Shown here piece after piece: positions 1-8,162 of a DNA stretch of 64,000 bases; the first letter of the stretch is position 1; the number at the start of each line of letters is the position of its first letter. Below the pieces are notes generated by a model. It saw nothing but the letters and a program-made list of their open reading frames with translations. It did no database searches and was not told the DNA's origin. Both the position numbers and the translations under genes were made by a program. The stretch is from JALHNI01 sp044226365 (GTDB taxonomy: Bacteria > Acidobacteriota > Terriglobia > Bryobacterales > Bryobacteraceae): assembly GCA_044226365.1 (NCBI GenBank), contig JBGAHE010000005.1, positions 68,505-132,504 on the forward strand, in the 5' to 3' direction.

Positions 1-2
1 TC

Positions 3-518
3 GCAGTGGGCCAGCGCTGGTATCTCACCCCTCCCGATGACATCTCGCCCACGCCCCCCGGTCGAGTGCGACTGTCGCTCAAACCGGGGCTCGCCTTCGG
101 CAACGGCGATCATCCCACCACCCAGCTTTGTCTCGCCGCGCTCGAACAAGTGATCCGGCCGGGCGACCGGTTCCTCGACGTCGGCTGTGGCTCCGGCCTG
201 CTCGGCGAAGCCGCCACCTGGTTGGGCGCTCGTTCTTTCGGCTGCGATCTCTCCGCCGTCGATCTACCGGTCAACGCCTTCGTGGGCTCGCTCGACGCAC
301 TGCAAACGGCCAGCGTGGATGTAGGCGCCATGAATATTCAAGCCGGCATCATCGAGCAGTTGTGGCCGGACTTTACCCGGGTCGTACGCCGTCACGCGAT
401 CCTGAGCGGCTTCCTGCCCGAGCAGGCGGACGCCGTCCGCGGGCTACTGCAGGCTCCCTGGCAACTCGTCAGTTTCGCGGAGCAGGACGGTTGGTGCGCG
501 CTCGTCGCTATTCGATGA
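3..518 (+). CDS. prmA: Ribosomal protein L11 methyltransferase, C-terminal part (cut by window start)
   Basis: The frame is open from the first complete codon of the window, so the N-terminal part lies outside. PrmA methylates amino groups of ribosomal protein L11 using S-adenosylmethionine. The visible part has the PrmA signature LAFGNGDHPTTQLCL followed by SAM-binding motif I (DVGCGSGLLG). The later methyltransferase core is compact and the usual Asn-Pro-Pro-Tyr-like loop appears replaced by MNIQAG, which is a little unusual. About 170 residues are visible against roughly 290 for the family. Its last 11 bp overlap the convergent OsmC gene. Family assignment is good; a PrmA-like paralogue acting on another substrate cannot be excluded. 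Confidence 0.8.
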   Translation, partial: AVGQRWYLTPPDDISPTPPGRVRLSLKPGLAFGNGDHPTTQLCLAALEQVIRPGDRFLDVGCGSGLLGEAATWLGARSFGCDLSAVDLPVNAFVGSLDALQTASVDVGAMNIQAGIIEQLWPDFTRVVRRHAILSGFLPEQADAVRGLLQAPWQLVSFAEQDGWCALVAIR

Positions 519-927
519 TCGGGTCTACCGGCCCGCTGGTAACGCGAGTATGGATCGTGGGCGTCGCCAACAGCGTATTGTGGATCAGGCATTTCTCCAC
601 CGAGTGGTGAACGCCCTCCTCATGCTGCGGCCCCAGCTTATGCGGCACGTGGATCTCCAGCCGGAAATTGTCCAGGCGCGGCGGCCCCTTCACCTTATCG
701 GCTTCCACTTTCAGCTCCAAGCCTTCGGAAGGTAACTGGTTCTTGTTCAGATACTCCGCCGCGTAGTAGCCGGCGCAGGTGCCCAACGCAGCCAGCAGAT
801 ACTCCACTGGCGTCATCCCTTCGTCGAAGCCGCCACTCTTGACGGGCTGGTCGCAAAACACCTTGTGCCCGCGGATCTCGGCTTCGAACTGCACCGCGCC
901 GAGGTAGCGCACTGTCATGACGCTCAT
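508..927 (-). CDS. OsmC/Ohr-family peroxide-detoxification protein
   Basis: A 139-residue protein of normal size for OsmC-family thiol peroxidases, which reduce organic or inorganic hydroperoxides in the cytoplasm. Both expected cysteines are visible: C51 in the helix LLAALGTCAGYYAAEYL and C113 in EKCLIHNTL. The N-terminal MTVRYLGAVQFEAEIRGH is a typical OsmC beta-strand region. The gene converges on prmA with an 11-bp overlap. The start ATG is preceded by AAGGTT and, 6 nt upstream, by TAGACT, a possible -10 element (see the leaderless finding). Confidence 0.85.
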   Translation of the reverse strand: MSVMTVRYLGAVQFEAEIRGHKVFCDQPVKSGGFDEGMTPVEYLLAALGTCAGYYAAEYLNKNQLPSEGLELKVEADKVKGPPRLDNFRLEIHVPHKLGPQHEEGVHHSVEKCLIHNTLLATPTIHTRVTSGPVDPIIE

Positions 928-933
928 AACCTT

Positions 934-939
934 AGTCTA
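934..939 (-). promoter_or_regulatory. Possible -10 element, OsmC gene
   Basis: On the minus strand TAGACT is followed by six bases (AAGGTT) and then the ATG. It fits the TANNNT hexamer seen before leaderless genes in other phyla. No -35 box was recognised, and AAGG could also act as a weak ribosome binding site. Confidence 0.35.
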
Positions 940-996
940 GCCCCAGCATCGCGAGCCCACCATCGAAATATCGGTCCACCGTCACCGCGCCCAAAC

Positions 997-1809
997 TCAA
1001 AACCGCATCCCTCCGCTCACCACCAGCACTTCGCCCGACACGTAGTCCGAAAGCGGCGAGCAGAAGAACCACACCGGCGCTGCTGCTTCCTCTACTGTCC
1101 CCAGCCGGCCCAGCGGCACCATCTGCTTCATGCTGTCGAGCACCTTCGGCTGCACGCCCACCGCAATCTCGCGGCCCGCGATATCGATCGACGCACCCTG
1201 CTCGCCCAACGGCTGCGTTAGCCGCGTCTCAATAAAGCCGAACGCTACCGAGTTCACATTCACGTTGTAGCGGCCCCACTCCTTCGCCATCACGTTCGTA
1301 ATGCCGTTGATGCCCATCTTGCCTGCGCCATAGCCGATCTGCCCCGCGTTGCCATAGACGCCGGAGACGGACGAGATGTTCACCACCTTCCGCATGACGC
1401 GCTTCCCTTGCTCGGCTTCGCGCTTCGCCGACGACCGGATAAAGTCAGACGCGGCCCGCAACACCCGGAACGGCGCCACCAGATGAATGTCGAGCATCGC
1501 TTGAAACTGCTCATCGCTCGTCTTCTGAATCACGTTGTCCCAGGTATAACCCGCGTTGTTGACGATGATGTCCAGTCCGCCGTAGGCTTCGATCGTCGCC
1601 TTTACCAACTGGTCCGGGAACGCCGGCTCCGTCACACTGCCCGCCAGGTACTCCATCCCCAGTTCACCAGCCGTCTCGCGAGCCACGTCGGCATCGAGGT
1701 CATTCACCATCACCGACGCTCCTGCATCGGCCAGCATCCGTGCAATCCCTTTGCCGATTCCGCGCCCGGATCCCGTCACTAGTGCCGTCTTGCCTGTCAG
1801 TTGGAACAT
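997..1809 (-). CDS. SDR-family NAD(P)-dependent oxidoreductase (FabG-like)
   Basis: Short-chain dehydrogenase of 270 residues. Visible are the cofactor motif TGSGRGIG (residues 12-19), the NNAG structural motif (84-87) and the catalytic Ser-Tyr-Lys set S147, Y160, K164 (GYGAGK). A basic insertion near residues 128-141 lengthens it relative to classic FabG. An upstream in-frame extension exists, but the ATG chosen begins exactly at the conserved MFQLTGKTALVTG start and has TATGCT 6 nt before it. The neighbour on the other strand is a frameshifted FAH-family gene, so a role in catabolism of keto or hydroxy acids is possible. The substrate is unknown. Confidence 0.88.
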   Translation of the reverse strand: MFQLTGKTALVTGSGRGIGKGIARMLADAGASVMVNDLDADVARETAGELGMEYLAGSVTEPAFPDQLVKATIEAYGGLDIIVNNAGYTWDNVIQKTSDEQFQAMLDIHLVAPFRVLRAASDFIRSSAKREAEQGKRVMRKVVNISSVSGVYGNAGQIGYGAGKMGINGITNVMAKEWGRYNVNVNSVAFGFIETRLTQPLGEQGASIDIAGREIAVGVQPKVLDSMKQMVPLGRLGTVEEAAAPVWFFCSPLSDYVSGEVLVVSGGMRF

Positions 1810-1815
1810 GACCTC

Positions 1816-1821
1816 AGCATA
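1816..1821 (-). promoter_or_regulatory. Possible -10 element, SDR gene
   Basis: TATGCT on the minus strand, six bases (GAGGTC), then the ATG. Same spacing as the OsmC and MFS genes. GAGG could alternatively be a Shine-Dalgarno sequence placed very close to the start. Confidence 0.3.
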
Positions 1822-1852
1822 CAAGCGCCCACAGTAGACTGGAGAGAACGCC

Positions 1853-2594
1853 ATGTACCGCATCCGCTTTTCGCGCAATCACGACCTGCCCTCCTCCACG
1901 CCGGACGCTGCCGGCGGCGTCGAGTACGTCAACCTCACCACGCCCGAAATCCCCCCGGACGTCAAGCTGCTGCCGCCCGTCTCGCCTTCCAAGATTGTCT
2001 GCGTGGGCCGCAACTATGCCGCGCACGCCAAGGAACTCGGCAACGACGTCCCCACCGAACCCCTCATCTTCCTCAAGCCGCCGTCTTCGTTGATCGCCGC
2101 CGGCGACAAGATCGTCTATCCGGCCATCAGCCAGCGGGTCGATTTCGAGGGCGAAATCGGCGTCGTGATTGGCCGCCGCGCTCGCCACGTGCAAAGCCGC
2201 TCAAGCTTTCGACTATGTCCGCGGCTACACCATCGTCAACGACGTCACTGCCCGCGATCTCCAGAAAAAGGACGGCCAATGGACCCGCGGCAAAGGCTTC
2301 GATACCTTCTGCCCCGTCGGCCCCTACGAAGTGCCCGCCTCCGAAATCGACTTCTCCCAGCTCTCGCTGGAAACCTTTCTCAACGGCGAGCGCCGCCAGC
2401 ACGGCTCCGTCTCACAACTGATTTTCAGCCTGGGTGATATAATCGAGTTCGTGACTCGGTTCATGACGCTTGAACCGGGCGATCTGATTGCCACCGGAAC
2501 TCCCGAAGGCGTCGGACCCATGCAACCCGGCGACTCGGTCACCGTGAAAATCGAAGGCCTCGGAGCGCTAACCAACTCTGTCATTCGCGAGTAA
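1853..2594 (+). pseudogene. Fumarylacetoacetate hydrolase-family gene, frameshifted
   Basis: The N-terminal half reads in one frame (VCVGRNYAAHAKELG, then DFEGEIGVVIG with the metal-binding glutamates) up to the codon GTG ending at base 2191. The C-terminal half reads in another frame from base 2193 (AFDYVRGYTIVNDVTARDL, with the third metal-ligand Asp, then IATGTPEGVGP). Removing the single C at 2192 joins the halves into one normal FAH protein of about 246 residues. FAH-family enzymes hydrolyse C-C bonds of acylpyruvates and related keto acids with Mg2+ or Mn2+. The start ATG has GGAGAG upstream. Either a real one-base insertion inactivates the gene or the base is a sequencing error; all motifs are otherwise intact, which favours a recent event or an error. 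Confidence 0.85.
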
Positions 2595-2600
2595 ATCAAC

Positions 2601-3260
2601 ATGAGAATCTTTCTAGATACCGCCAATCTCGATGAATTGCGCAAAGGCGCTGCCTACGGCATTGTCGATGGCGTCACCACCAACCCTTCGCTGATCGCCA
2701 AGGAAGGCGTGCCGATCGAAGAGCAGGTCAAGCGCATTTGCGAAATCGTCGATGGCGATGTCAGCGCGGAAGTCGTGGCCGTCGAAGCCAAGGCCATGAT
2801 CGCCGAAGGCATCAAGCTGGCCAAGATCCACAAGAACATCGTCGTGAAGCTGCCGCTCATCCGTGACGGCATCGTCGCCTGCTCCGCGCTGTCGAAGGAA
2901 GGCATCCGCACCAACGTCACGCTGTGCTTCTCGCCCGCGCAGGCGTTGCTCGCCGCCAAGGCCGGCGCTTACCTCATCAGCCCCTTCGTCGGCCGCCTCG
3001 ACGACATCGGCGATACCGGCATGGACCTGATCACCAGCATCTGCCGCATCTACAAGAACTACGGCTTCAAAACCCAGGTTCTCGCCGCTTCGCTCCGCTC
3101 GCCGCTCCACGTCGTGCAGGCCGCCGAAGCCGGCGCTCACGTCGGCACCCTGCCCTACAAGGTGCTCGACATGCTGTTCAACCATCCGCTGACCGACAAG
3201 GGCCTCGACCAGTTCCTCAAGGATCACGCGAAAGCTTTCCAGGAAACCGGCGTCCGCTAA
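2601..3260 (+). CDS. tal: Transaldolase, small TalC type
   Basis: A 219-residue single-domain aldolase of the TalC/FSA group, which moves a dihydroxyacetone unit between sugar phosphates in the non-oxidative pentose phosphate pathway. The Schiff-base lysine is K83 in VVKLPL, and the N-terminal FLDTANL and GVTTNPSLIAKEG motifs are intact. At the two positions that separate fructose-6-phosphate aldolase (Gln, Tyr) from transaldolase (Glu, Phe) this protein has E57 and F129, so transaldolase activity is favoured; that rule is recalled from the literature. It starts 6 bp after the FAH-family gene and is probably cotranscribed with it and the two genes that follow. Confidence 0.9.
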   Translation: MRIFLDTANLDELRKGAAYGIVDGVTTNPSLIAKEGVPIEEQVKRICEIVDGDVSAEVVAVEAKAMIAEGIKLAKIHKNIVVKLPLIRDGIVACSALSKEGIRTNVTLCFSPAQALLAAKAGAYLISPFVGRLDDIGDTGMDLITSICRIYKNYGFKTQVLAASLRSPLHVVQAAEAGAHVGTLPYKVLDMLFNHPLTDKGLDQFLKDHAKAFQETGVR

Positions 3261-3266
3261 CTTCCA

Positions 3267-3680
3267 GTGGCCACGCCGCCCCCCGATGTCCTTCTGGCCA
3301 GCGCCGGCATTTTTGCCGCGCTGGCCATTTTTCTTTGGGCCTGTTGGCGGATGCGTCTCACCCCGCAACAGCGCGAACTCCGCCGTGAGTTCCGCCGCCG
3401 ACAGACGATCGCCCGGGAGGGCCGCATCGCCGAAGCCATGATCACCGACGTCCAAGACGAAACCGTGTATTACGCGTATGAACTACAAGGCGTCGTCTAC
3501 CACACTTCGCAGGATGTGTCCGCGTTTCGCGGCACCCTGCCCGAAGCCCGTGAGAAGCTGGTTGGACCAGCGGCTTGCAAATACATTGTGACCAACCCCG
3601 CCAACTCCATCGTCATCTGCGAAGGCTGGTCGGGACTAAAACCAATACAGAAGGAAACTCATGAAAAAACTGCTTCGTAA
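3267..3680 (+). CDS. Hypothetical single-pass membrane protein
   Basis: 137 residues, GTG start 6 bp after the transaldolase gene. One transmembrane segment is predicted at about residues 9-27 (LLASAGIFAALAIFLWACW), followed by an Arg-rich stretch and a soluble part with the sequence YYAYELQGVVYHTSQDVS, which recalls DUF3592-like small beta domains without being a clear match. The last 20 bp overlap the start of the next gene, suggesting translational coupling. No function can be assigned. Confidence 0.65.
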   Translation: MATPPPDVLLASAGIFAALAIFLWACWRMRLTPQQRELRREFRRRQTIAREGRIAEAMITDVQDETVYYAYELQGVVYHTSQDVSAFRGTLPEAREKLVGPAACKYIVTNPANSIVICEGWSGLKPIQKETHEKTAS

Positions 3681-4038
3681 CCTCGCGTTCGTTACGGCTG
3701 CCCTTACCCTCAGCTTGAGTGCCGTGGAGATGCCCAAGTCGGTCATTCACGTCATCAACGTCAAGTTCAAACCCACCGCCTCAAAGGCGGAGGTCGATGG
3801 GGCCATCGCCTCCATCGGTGAGATGGCCAAGAAGTTCCCCGCTGCCGGCATCACCCGCGTGTGGCTCAAGCCGATCCTCGTCCAGGGTGGCGAGTCGAAG
3901 TTCACGCATTGTCTGGTGATGGAGTTCAAAGACGAAGCTGCCCTCAAGGCTTATAAGGATTCCGAAGCCCAAAAGTGGTGGTACACCAAGTGGCTTCCCG
4001 TGCGCGAACTCTCGAACACCCACGACGTCTCCAACTAA
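3661..4038 (+). CDS. Secreted Dabb (stress-responsive A/B barrel) domain protein
   Basis: 125 residues with an N-terminal signal peptide (MKKLLRNLAFVTAALTLSLSA) and then a Dabb domain of about 95 residues, recognised from IHVINVKFKPTAS at its start, the central HCLVMEFKDEAALKAY, and the closing ELSNTHDV. Dabb domains form dimeric ferredoxin-like barrels; their roles in bacteria are poorly known. It overlaps the preceding membrane-protein gene and ends 7 bp from the convergent MFS gene. Confidence 0.8.
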   Translation: MKKLLRNLAFVTAALTLSLSAVEMPKSVIHVINVKFKPTASKAEVDGAIASIGEMAKKFPAAGITRVWLKPILVQGGESKFTHCLVMEFKDEAALKAYKDSEAQKWWYTKWLPVRELSNTHDVSN

Positions 4039-4045
4039 CCGCGGC

Positions 4046-5329
4046 TTAGCGAACCAACAGAGGCGGCTCCACCGGGGCCGCCTCTTCCACTTTCAGCGGC
4101 CGCATATCGCCCATCCCCCAATGCAGGATGGCCAAACCGGTCAGATGGAACCCGCCCATAATCAGAAAAACGGGCGTGAAACCGTAATTCTGCGTCACAT
4201 AGCCCGCCATTTGACCCGTAAATAAAAATCCGCCAAACCCGCCCAAACACCCGCCAATGCTGGTCACCGTCCCCACCGCACCCTTCGGGAAAACGTCCGA
4301 AGCCGTCGTGAACAAATTCGCCGACCACGCCTGATGCGCGGACGTCGCCACGCTGATCAGCGCCACCGCCACCAGCGGATTGCCCGCCAGCACGCACGTC
4401 GCGCCCACGGGCATGCACAGGGCAAAGATCAGCAGACTCACCTTCCGCGCTTGTCCGATCGCCCAGCCCCGCCGGATCAGAAAGCCCGAAAGCCAGCCCC
4501 CAAACACACTGCCCAAGTCCGCCATCAGGTAGATTACCGGCAGCGCCCAACCGATCTCCGCAAGCTTAAAGCCGCGCACTTCGCTGAAGTACAAGGGCAG
4601 CCAATATAAATAGAACCACCACACCGGATCCGAGAAAAACTTGGCCGCCGCAAAGCCCCATGTCTGCCGATAGCGGATCGCCTGGCCCCAGCTCACCTTC
4701 GGCTCGCGGCTCTCGGCCGCCGCATCCGCATTGATGTACGCCAGTTCCGCCGCGTTAACGCCACGGTGCCGCGCGGGCAGCCGATACGTCAGCCACCAGA
4801 TCGCCATCCATACCAAGCCACTTAAGCCCGTTACCAGAAAGCAGGTCCGCCATCCATAGGCCCCGTTCATCCACACGAACAGCGGCGGACCCACCATCGC
4901 CGCCACGCTCGCCCCCGAATTAAAAATGCCGCACGCCAATGCGCGCTCTTGCTTCGGGAACCACTCGGCCACGCTTTTGATCGCCGTCGGAAAATTCCCG
5001 GATTCGCCCAAGCCCAAAGTCGCGCGCCACATCGCCAGATCGATGCCCGTGCGCGAAAAAGCGTGCAGCGCCGCGGCGATGCTCCACCAGCCCGCGCTAA
5101 CGGCGTACCCGATCCGCGTACCGAACCGGTCCACAAACCAGCCGAAGAAAAGAAACCCCAGGGTATACGTGAACTGAAACGCGCTGGTGATATCGCCGTA
5201 CTGCTGCTTCGAGACCTTCATCTCGGTCAGGATCACGGGGCTCAACACCGAAAGCACGATCCGGTCGAGATAGTTGATGGTCGTCGCGAAGAAGAGCAGG
5301 ACCAGGATCCACCAACGGACAGAACTCAT
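4046..5329 (-). CDS. MFS transporter, hexuronate/anion:cation symporter type (ExuT-like)
   Basis: About 427 residues with twelve hydrophobic segments. The N-terminal NYLDRIVLSVLSP, the loop GWFVDRFGTRIGYAV and LGLGESGNFPTAIKSVAEWFP are signatures of the ACS family that carries hexuronates, glucarate and similar sugar acids. It therefore probably imports an organic acid across the inner membrane, but the substrate cannot be read from sequence. A GTG directly precedes the chosen ATG. A perfect TATAAT lies exactly 6 nt upstream of the ATG and there is no Shine-Dalgarno sequence. It is divergent from the siroheme-type gene and convergent with the Dabb gene. Confidence 0.88.
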   Translation of the reverse strand: MSSVRWWILVLLFFATTINYLDRIVLSVLSPVILTEMKVSKQQYGDITSAFQFTYTLGFLFFGWFVDRFGTRIGYAVSAGWWSIAAALHAFSRTGIDLAMWRATLGLGESGNFPTAIKSVAEWFPKQERALACGIFNSGASVAAMVGPPLFVWMNGAYGWRTCFLVTGLSGLVWMAIWWLTYRLPARHRGVNAAELAYINADAAAESREPKVSWGQAIRYRQTWGFAAAKFFSDPVWWFYLYWLPLYFSEVRGFKLAEIGWALPVIYLMADLGSVFGGWLSGFLIRRGWAIGQARKVSLLIFALCMPVGATCVLAGNPLVAVALISVATSAHQAWSANLFTTASDVFPKGAVGTVTSIGGCLGGFGGFLFTGQMAGYVTQNYGFTPVFLIMGGFHLTGLAILHWGMGDMRPLKVEEAAPVEPPLLVR

Positions 5330-5335
5330 CACGTG

Positions 5336-5341
5336 ATTATA
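5336..5341 (-). promoter_or_regulatory. Consensus -10 box, MFS gene, probable leaderless start
   Basis: A perfect TATAAT on the minus strand is followed by six bases (CACGTG) and the ATG. A transcript starting 6-7 nt after the box would begin at the start codon. No convincing -35 hexamer is seen at 16-18 bp. Confidence 0.5.
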
Positions 5342-5376
5342 TGGGACCCCGCCGCAACAGGCGACAATAGAGGTTC

Positions 5377-6024
5377 ATGCGTTACGGATACCCGGTCTTT
5401 CTCGACCTTGAAGGCCAGCCGTGCGTCGTCTTCGGCGGTGGCTGGATGGCCGAAGAAAAAGCCCGCGGGCTCGTCGAGGCCGGCGCCCGCGTTACCGTGA
5501 TCTCGGCCGAACTCGACCCCTCCTTCGGCCCCCTCATCGCCAGCAGCCACTGCCACTGGATTGCCCGCAACTACCAACCCGGCGACCTCCACGGCTTCTT
5601 CCTCGGCGTCTCCGCCGGGGATCGCGCCCACAACGCCGCCCTCTGGGCCGAAGCCCAGCGCGAGAACGTCCTGCTCAATTGCCTCGACGATCCCCCGCAC
5701 TGCCGCTACATCTACCCGTCCATCCACCGGCAAGGTGACCTCGTCGTGGCCCTCTCCACCACCGGCCGCTGCCCCGCCCTCGCCGTCCGCCTCCGCGAGA
5801 GACTCGGCCAGCAACTGGGCCCCGAGTACGCCGTCTTCCTCGAGATCGTCGGCCGCTTTCGCGAGCGCCTCGCCAGCCTCATCCCGGATTTCGCCACCCG
5901 GAAGGCGGTATGGTATCAGTTGGTGGATTCACCCGCCCTCGCTCTTCTCCGCCGTGGTCAGCGGGCCAAAGCCGAAGCCGAACTCGAAGAAATTGTTGAC
6001 CGCGCCACTCAGCCAAAACCATGA
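5377..6024 (+). CDS. Precorrin-2 dehydrogenase/sirohydrochlorin ferrochelatase-like protein (Met8/CysG N-terminal type)
   Basis: 215 residues, matching the N-terminal NAD-dependent dehydrogenase module of CysG or yeast Met8. The Rossmann motif reads VVFGGGWMAEEKA (residues about 17-29), and the catalytic region NCLDDPPHCRYIYPS carries the Asp used in dehydrogenation and chelation, followed by GDLVVALSTTGRCPALAVRLRERL. It would oxidise precorrin-2 to sirohydrochlorin and perhaps insert iron, making siroheme for sulfite or nitrite reductases. No methyltransferase domain or cysteine-pathway gene is adjacent. Its stop overlaps the ppk1 start by 4 bp. Confidence 0.85.
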   Translation: MRYGYPVFLDLEGQPCVVFGGGWMAEEKARGLVEAGARVTVISAELDPSFGPLIASSHCHWIARNYQPGDLHGFFLGVSAGDRAHNAALWAEAQRENVLLNCLDDPPHCRYIYPSIHRQGDLVVALSTTGRCPALAVRLRERLGQQLGPEYAVFLEIVGRFRERLASLIPDFATRKAVWYQLVDSPALALLRRGQRAKAEAELEEIVDRATQPKP

Positions 6025-8162
6025 CGCCCATCCGTAAGCTTGCCCCTGCCTCTCCCAAGGTTCGCCGCCGCCGCAAGCCTGCCGAAACGGCCGGCCTGTT
6101 CCTGGACAACCCCAGCCTCTACGTCAACCGCGAATTGAGCCTGTTGCTGTTCCAGCGCCGCGTGCTCGAAGAGGCGCTCGACGAAACCAACCCGTTGCTC
6201 GAACGCGTCAAGTTCCTTGGCATCCTGGGCTCGAACCTCGACGAGTTCTTCATGGTGCGCGTCGCCGGTCTCAACCAGCAAATCGAGGCGGGCATTCAGG
6301 AGCCCGGCCCCGATGGCCTCACCCCGCGTCAGCAACTCGACGCCGTCCGCGCCGAATTTGCCAGGATCCTCGTCGAAGCCCACGCCTGCCGCCGCAAGCT
6401 CTTCGACGATCTGCAGCGCGAAGGCATTCGCATCCTGGACTACCAGGACCTCACCCCCTCCCAGCGCCATCATGCCGACGCGTACTTCCGCGATACCGTC
6501 TATCCCGTCCTCACGCCCCTCGCGGTCGACATCAGCCGCCCGTTTCCGCACATCTCGAATCTCAGCCTCAATCTCTCCATCCTGATTCGCGATACCCAGC
6601 AGCATGAACAATTCGCTCGCGTGAAGGTGCCCGACACGTTGCCTCCGCTGGTGCCCGTGCAAGCCGCACAGAAGCGCAATGGCCGCCCGCTCTGCTATGT
6701 CTGGATCGAGCAGGTGGTGCAAGCCAACCTCGCTCAGTTATTCCCCGGCATGGAAGTGATCGAGTCGCACATCTTCCACGTCACCCGCGACGCCGACTTC
6801 GCCATTCAGGAGCTCGAAGGCGGCGACCTGCTGGACTCCGTCGAGGAAGGCGTCCGCAAGCGCCGCTTCGGCGACGTCGTCCGCCTGAAGGTCGATGCCC
6901 GCATGCCGGCGCACGTCCTCAAAATCCTTCAGACCAACCTCGAGATCGAAGACTCCGACATCTTTCGCGTCGACGGTCCGCTCGCCCTTAGCCGTCTGCG
7001 CTCCTTCACCCAGATGGACCGGCCCGACCTCAAAGAGCCGCCCTTCGTCCCCGGCCTGCCCGAAAAGTGGAACGAAGACAACGACATCTTCGGCCAGATC
7101 CGCCGCGGCGACATCTTGCTTCATCACCCCTTCGACTCGTTCGCCCCCGTGGTCGACTATCTGCGCGCCGCCGCCCGCGACCCTCAAGTCCTCGCCATCA
7201 AGATGACGCTCTACCGCGTCGGCCGCAACTCACCCGTCGTCGAAGCCCTGCTCGAGGCGCTTGAGAACGGCAAGCAGGTCGCGGTCCTCGTCGAGTTGAA
7301 AGCCCGCTTCGACGAAGAGAGCAACATCGAATGGGCCCGCGCCCTCGAGCGAGAAGGCGTGCACGTGGTCTACGGACTGCCCGGCTTGAAGATCCACGCC
7401 AAGGTCGCCCTGGTGGTTCGCCGCGAAGCGGACGTCATGCGGCGTTACGTTCATCTCTCTACCGGCAATTACAACGCCGTCACGGCCCACCTCTACACGG
7501 ACGTCGGCCTGTTTACCTGCGACGAAGACCTGGGCGCTGACGCCACCGATCTGTTCAACTTCCTCACCGGCTACTCCGCCAAGGCCGACTACCGCAAGCT
7601 GCTGGTAGCGCCCGTCAATCTGCGCGACAAGTTCGAAGCCATGGTGGAGCGCGAGATCGCCCACGCCCGCGCCGGCCGCCCCGCTCGCCTGATCTTTAAG
7701 ACCAACGCCCTCGGCGACCCGCGCCTGATTCGCCTGCTCTACGAAGCCTCGCAGGCCGGCGTCCAATGCGATCTCATCATTCGCGGCATCTGTTGCCTGC
7801 GCCCGGGTATGCCCGGCATCAGCGACCGCATCCGGGTCTTCAGCATTGTCGGCCGCTTCCTGGAACACAGCCGCATTTTCTACTTCCACAACAACGGCGA
7901 AGAAGAGGTCTACCTCGGCTCCTCCGACATTATGCCGCGCAACATCAACCGCCGCGTGGAGATCATCTTTCCCATCGAGCGGCCGGCCCTCAAACGCTAT
8001 CTGGTCGACAAGGTCCTCGACGTTTATCTGGCCGATACCGTCAAGTCCCGCCAGATGCAGGCCGACGGAAGCTATATCCGAACGCCCAAGCCCGATGGCG
8101 CTCCTTCCATGAACAGTCAACTCGTCTTACTTAAGAGTCGATGCTCAAAAACGTCAATCTGA
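6021..8162 (+). CDS. ppk1: Polyphosphate kinase 1
   Basis: 713 residues, full length for PPK1, which reversibly makes polyphosphate from ATP. The N domain starts at YVNRELSLLLFQRRVLEEA, and the two PLD-like C domains carry the active-site histidines H459 (LKIHAKVALV), the autophosphorylated residue, and H616 (GRFLEHSRIF). The ATG overlaps the end of the siroheme-type gene (ATGA) and the last 22 bp overlap the first PPK2 gene, so ppk1 is the second cistron of a four-gene coupled unit. Confidence 0.96.
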   Translation: MTPIRKLAPASPKVRRRRKPAETAGLFLDNPSLYVNRELSLLLFQRRVLEEALDETNPLLERVKFLGILGSNLDEFFMVRVAGLNQQIEAGIQEPGPDGLTPRQQLDAVRAEFARILVEAHACRRKLFDDLQREGIRILDYQDLTPSQRHHADAYFRDTVYPVLTPLAVDISRPFPHISNLSLNLSILIRDTQQHEQFARVKVPDTLPPLVPVQAAQKRNGRPLCYVWIEQVVQANLAQLFPGMEVIESHIFHVTRDADFAIQELEGGDLLDSVEEGVRKRRFGDVVRLKVDARMPAHVLKILQTNLEIEDSDIFRVDGPLALSRLRSFTQMDRPDLKEPPFVPGLPEKWNEDNDIFGQIRRGDILLHHPFDSFAPVVDYLRAAARDPQVLAIKMTLYRVGRNSPVVEALLEALENGKQVAVLVELKARFDEESNIEWARALEREGVHVVYGLPGLKIHAKVALVVRREADVMRRYVHLSTGNYNAVTAHLYTDVGLFTCDEDLGADATDLFNFLTGYSAKADYRKLLVAPVNLRDKFEAMVEREIAHARAGRPARLIFKTNALGDPRLIRLLYEASQAGVQCDLIIRGICCLRPGMPGISDRIRVFSIVGRFLEHSRIFYFHNNGEEEVYLGSSDIMPRNINRRVEIIFPIERPALKRYLVDKVLDVYLADTVKSRQMQADGSYIRTPKPDGAPSMNSQLVLLKSRCSKTSI

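Noticed and set aside
7230..8120. 296-residue open frame antisense to ppk1
   Set aside because: PPK1 on the other strand has both catalytic histidines; the antisense product has only biased composition.
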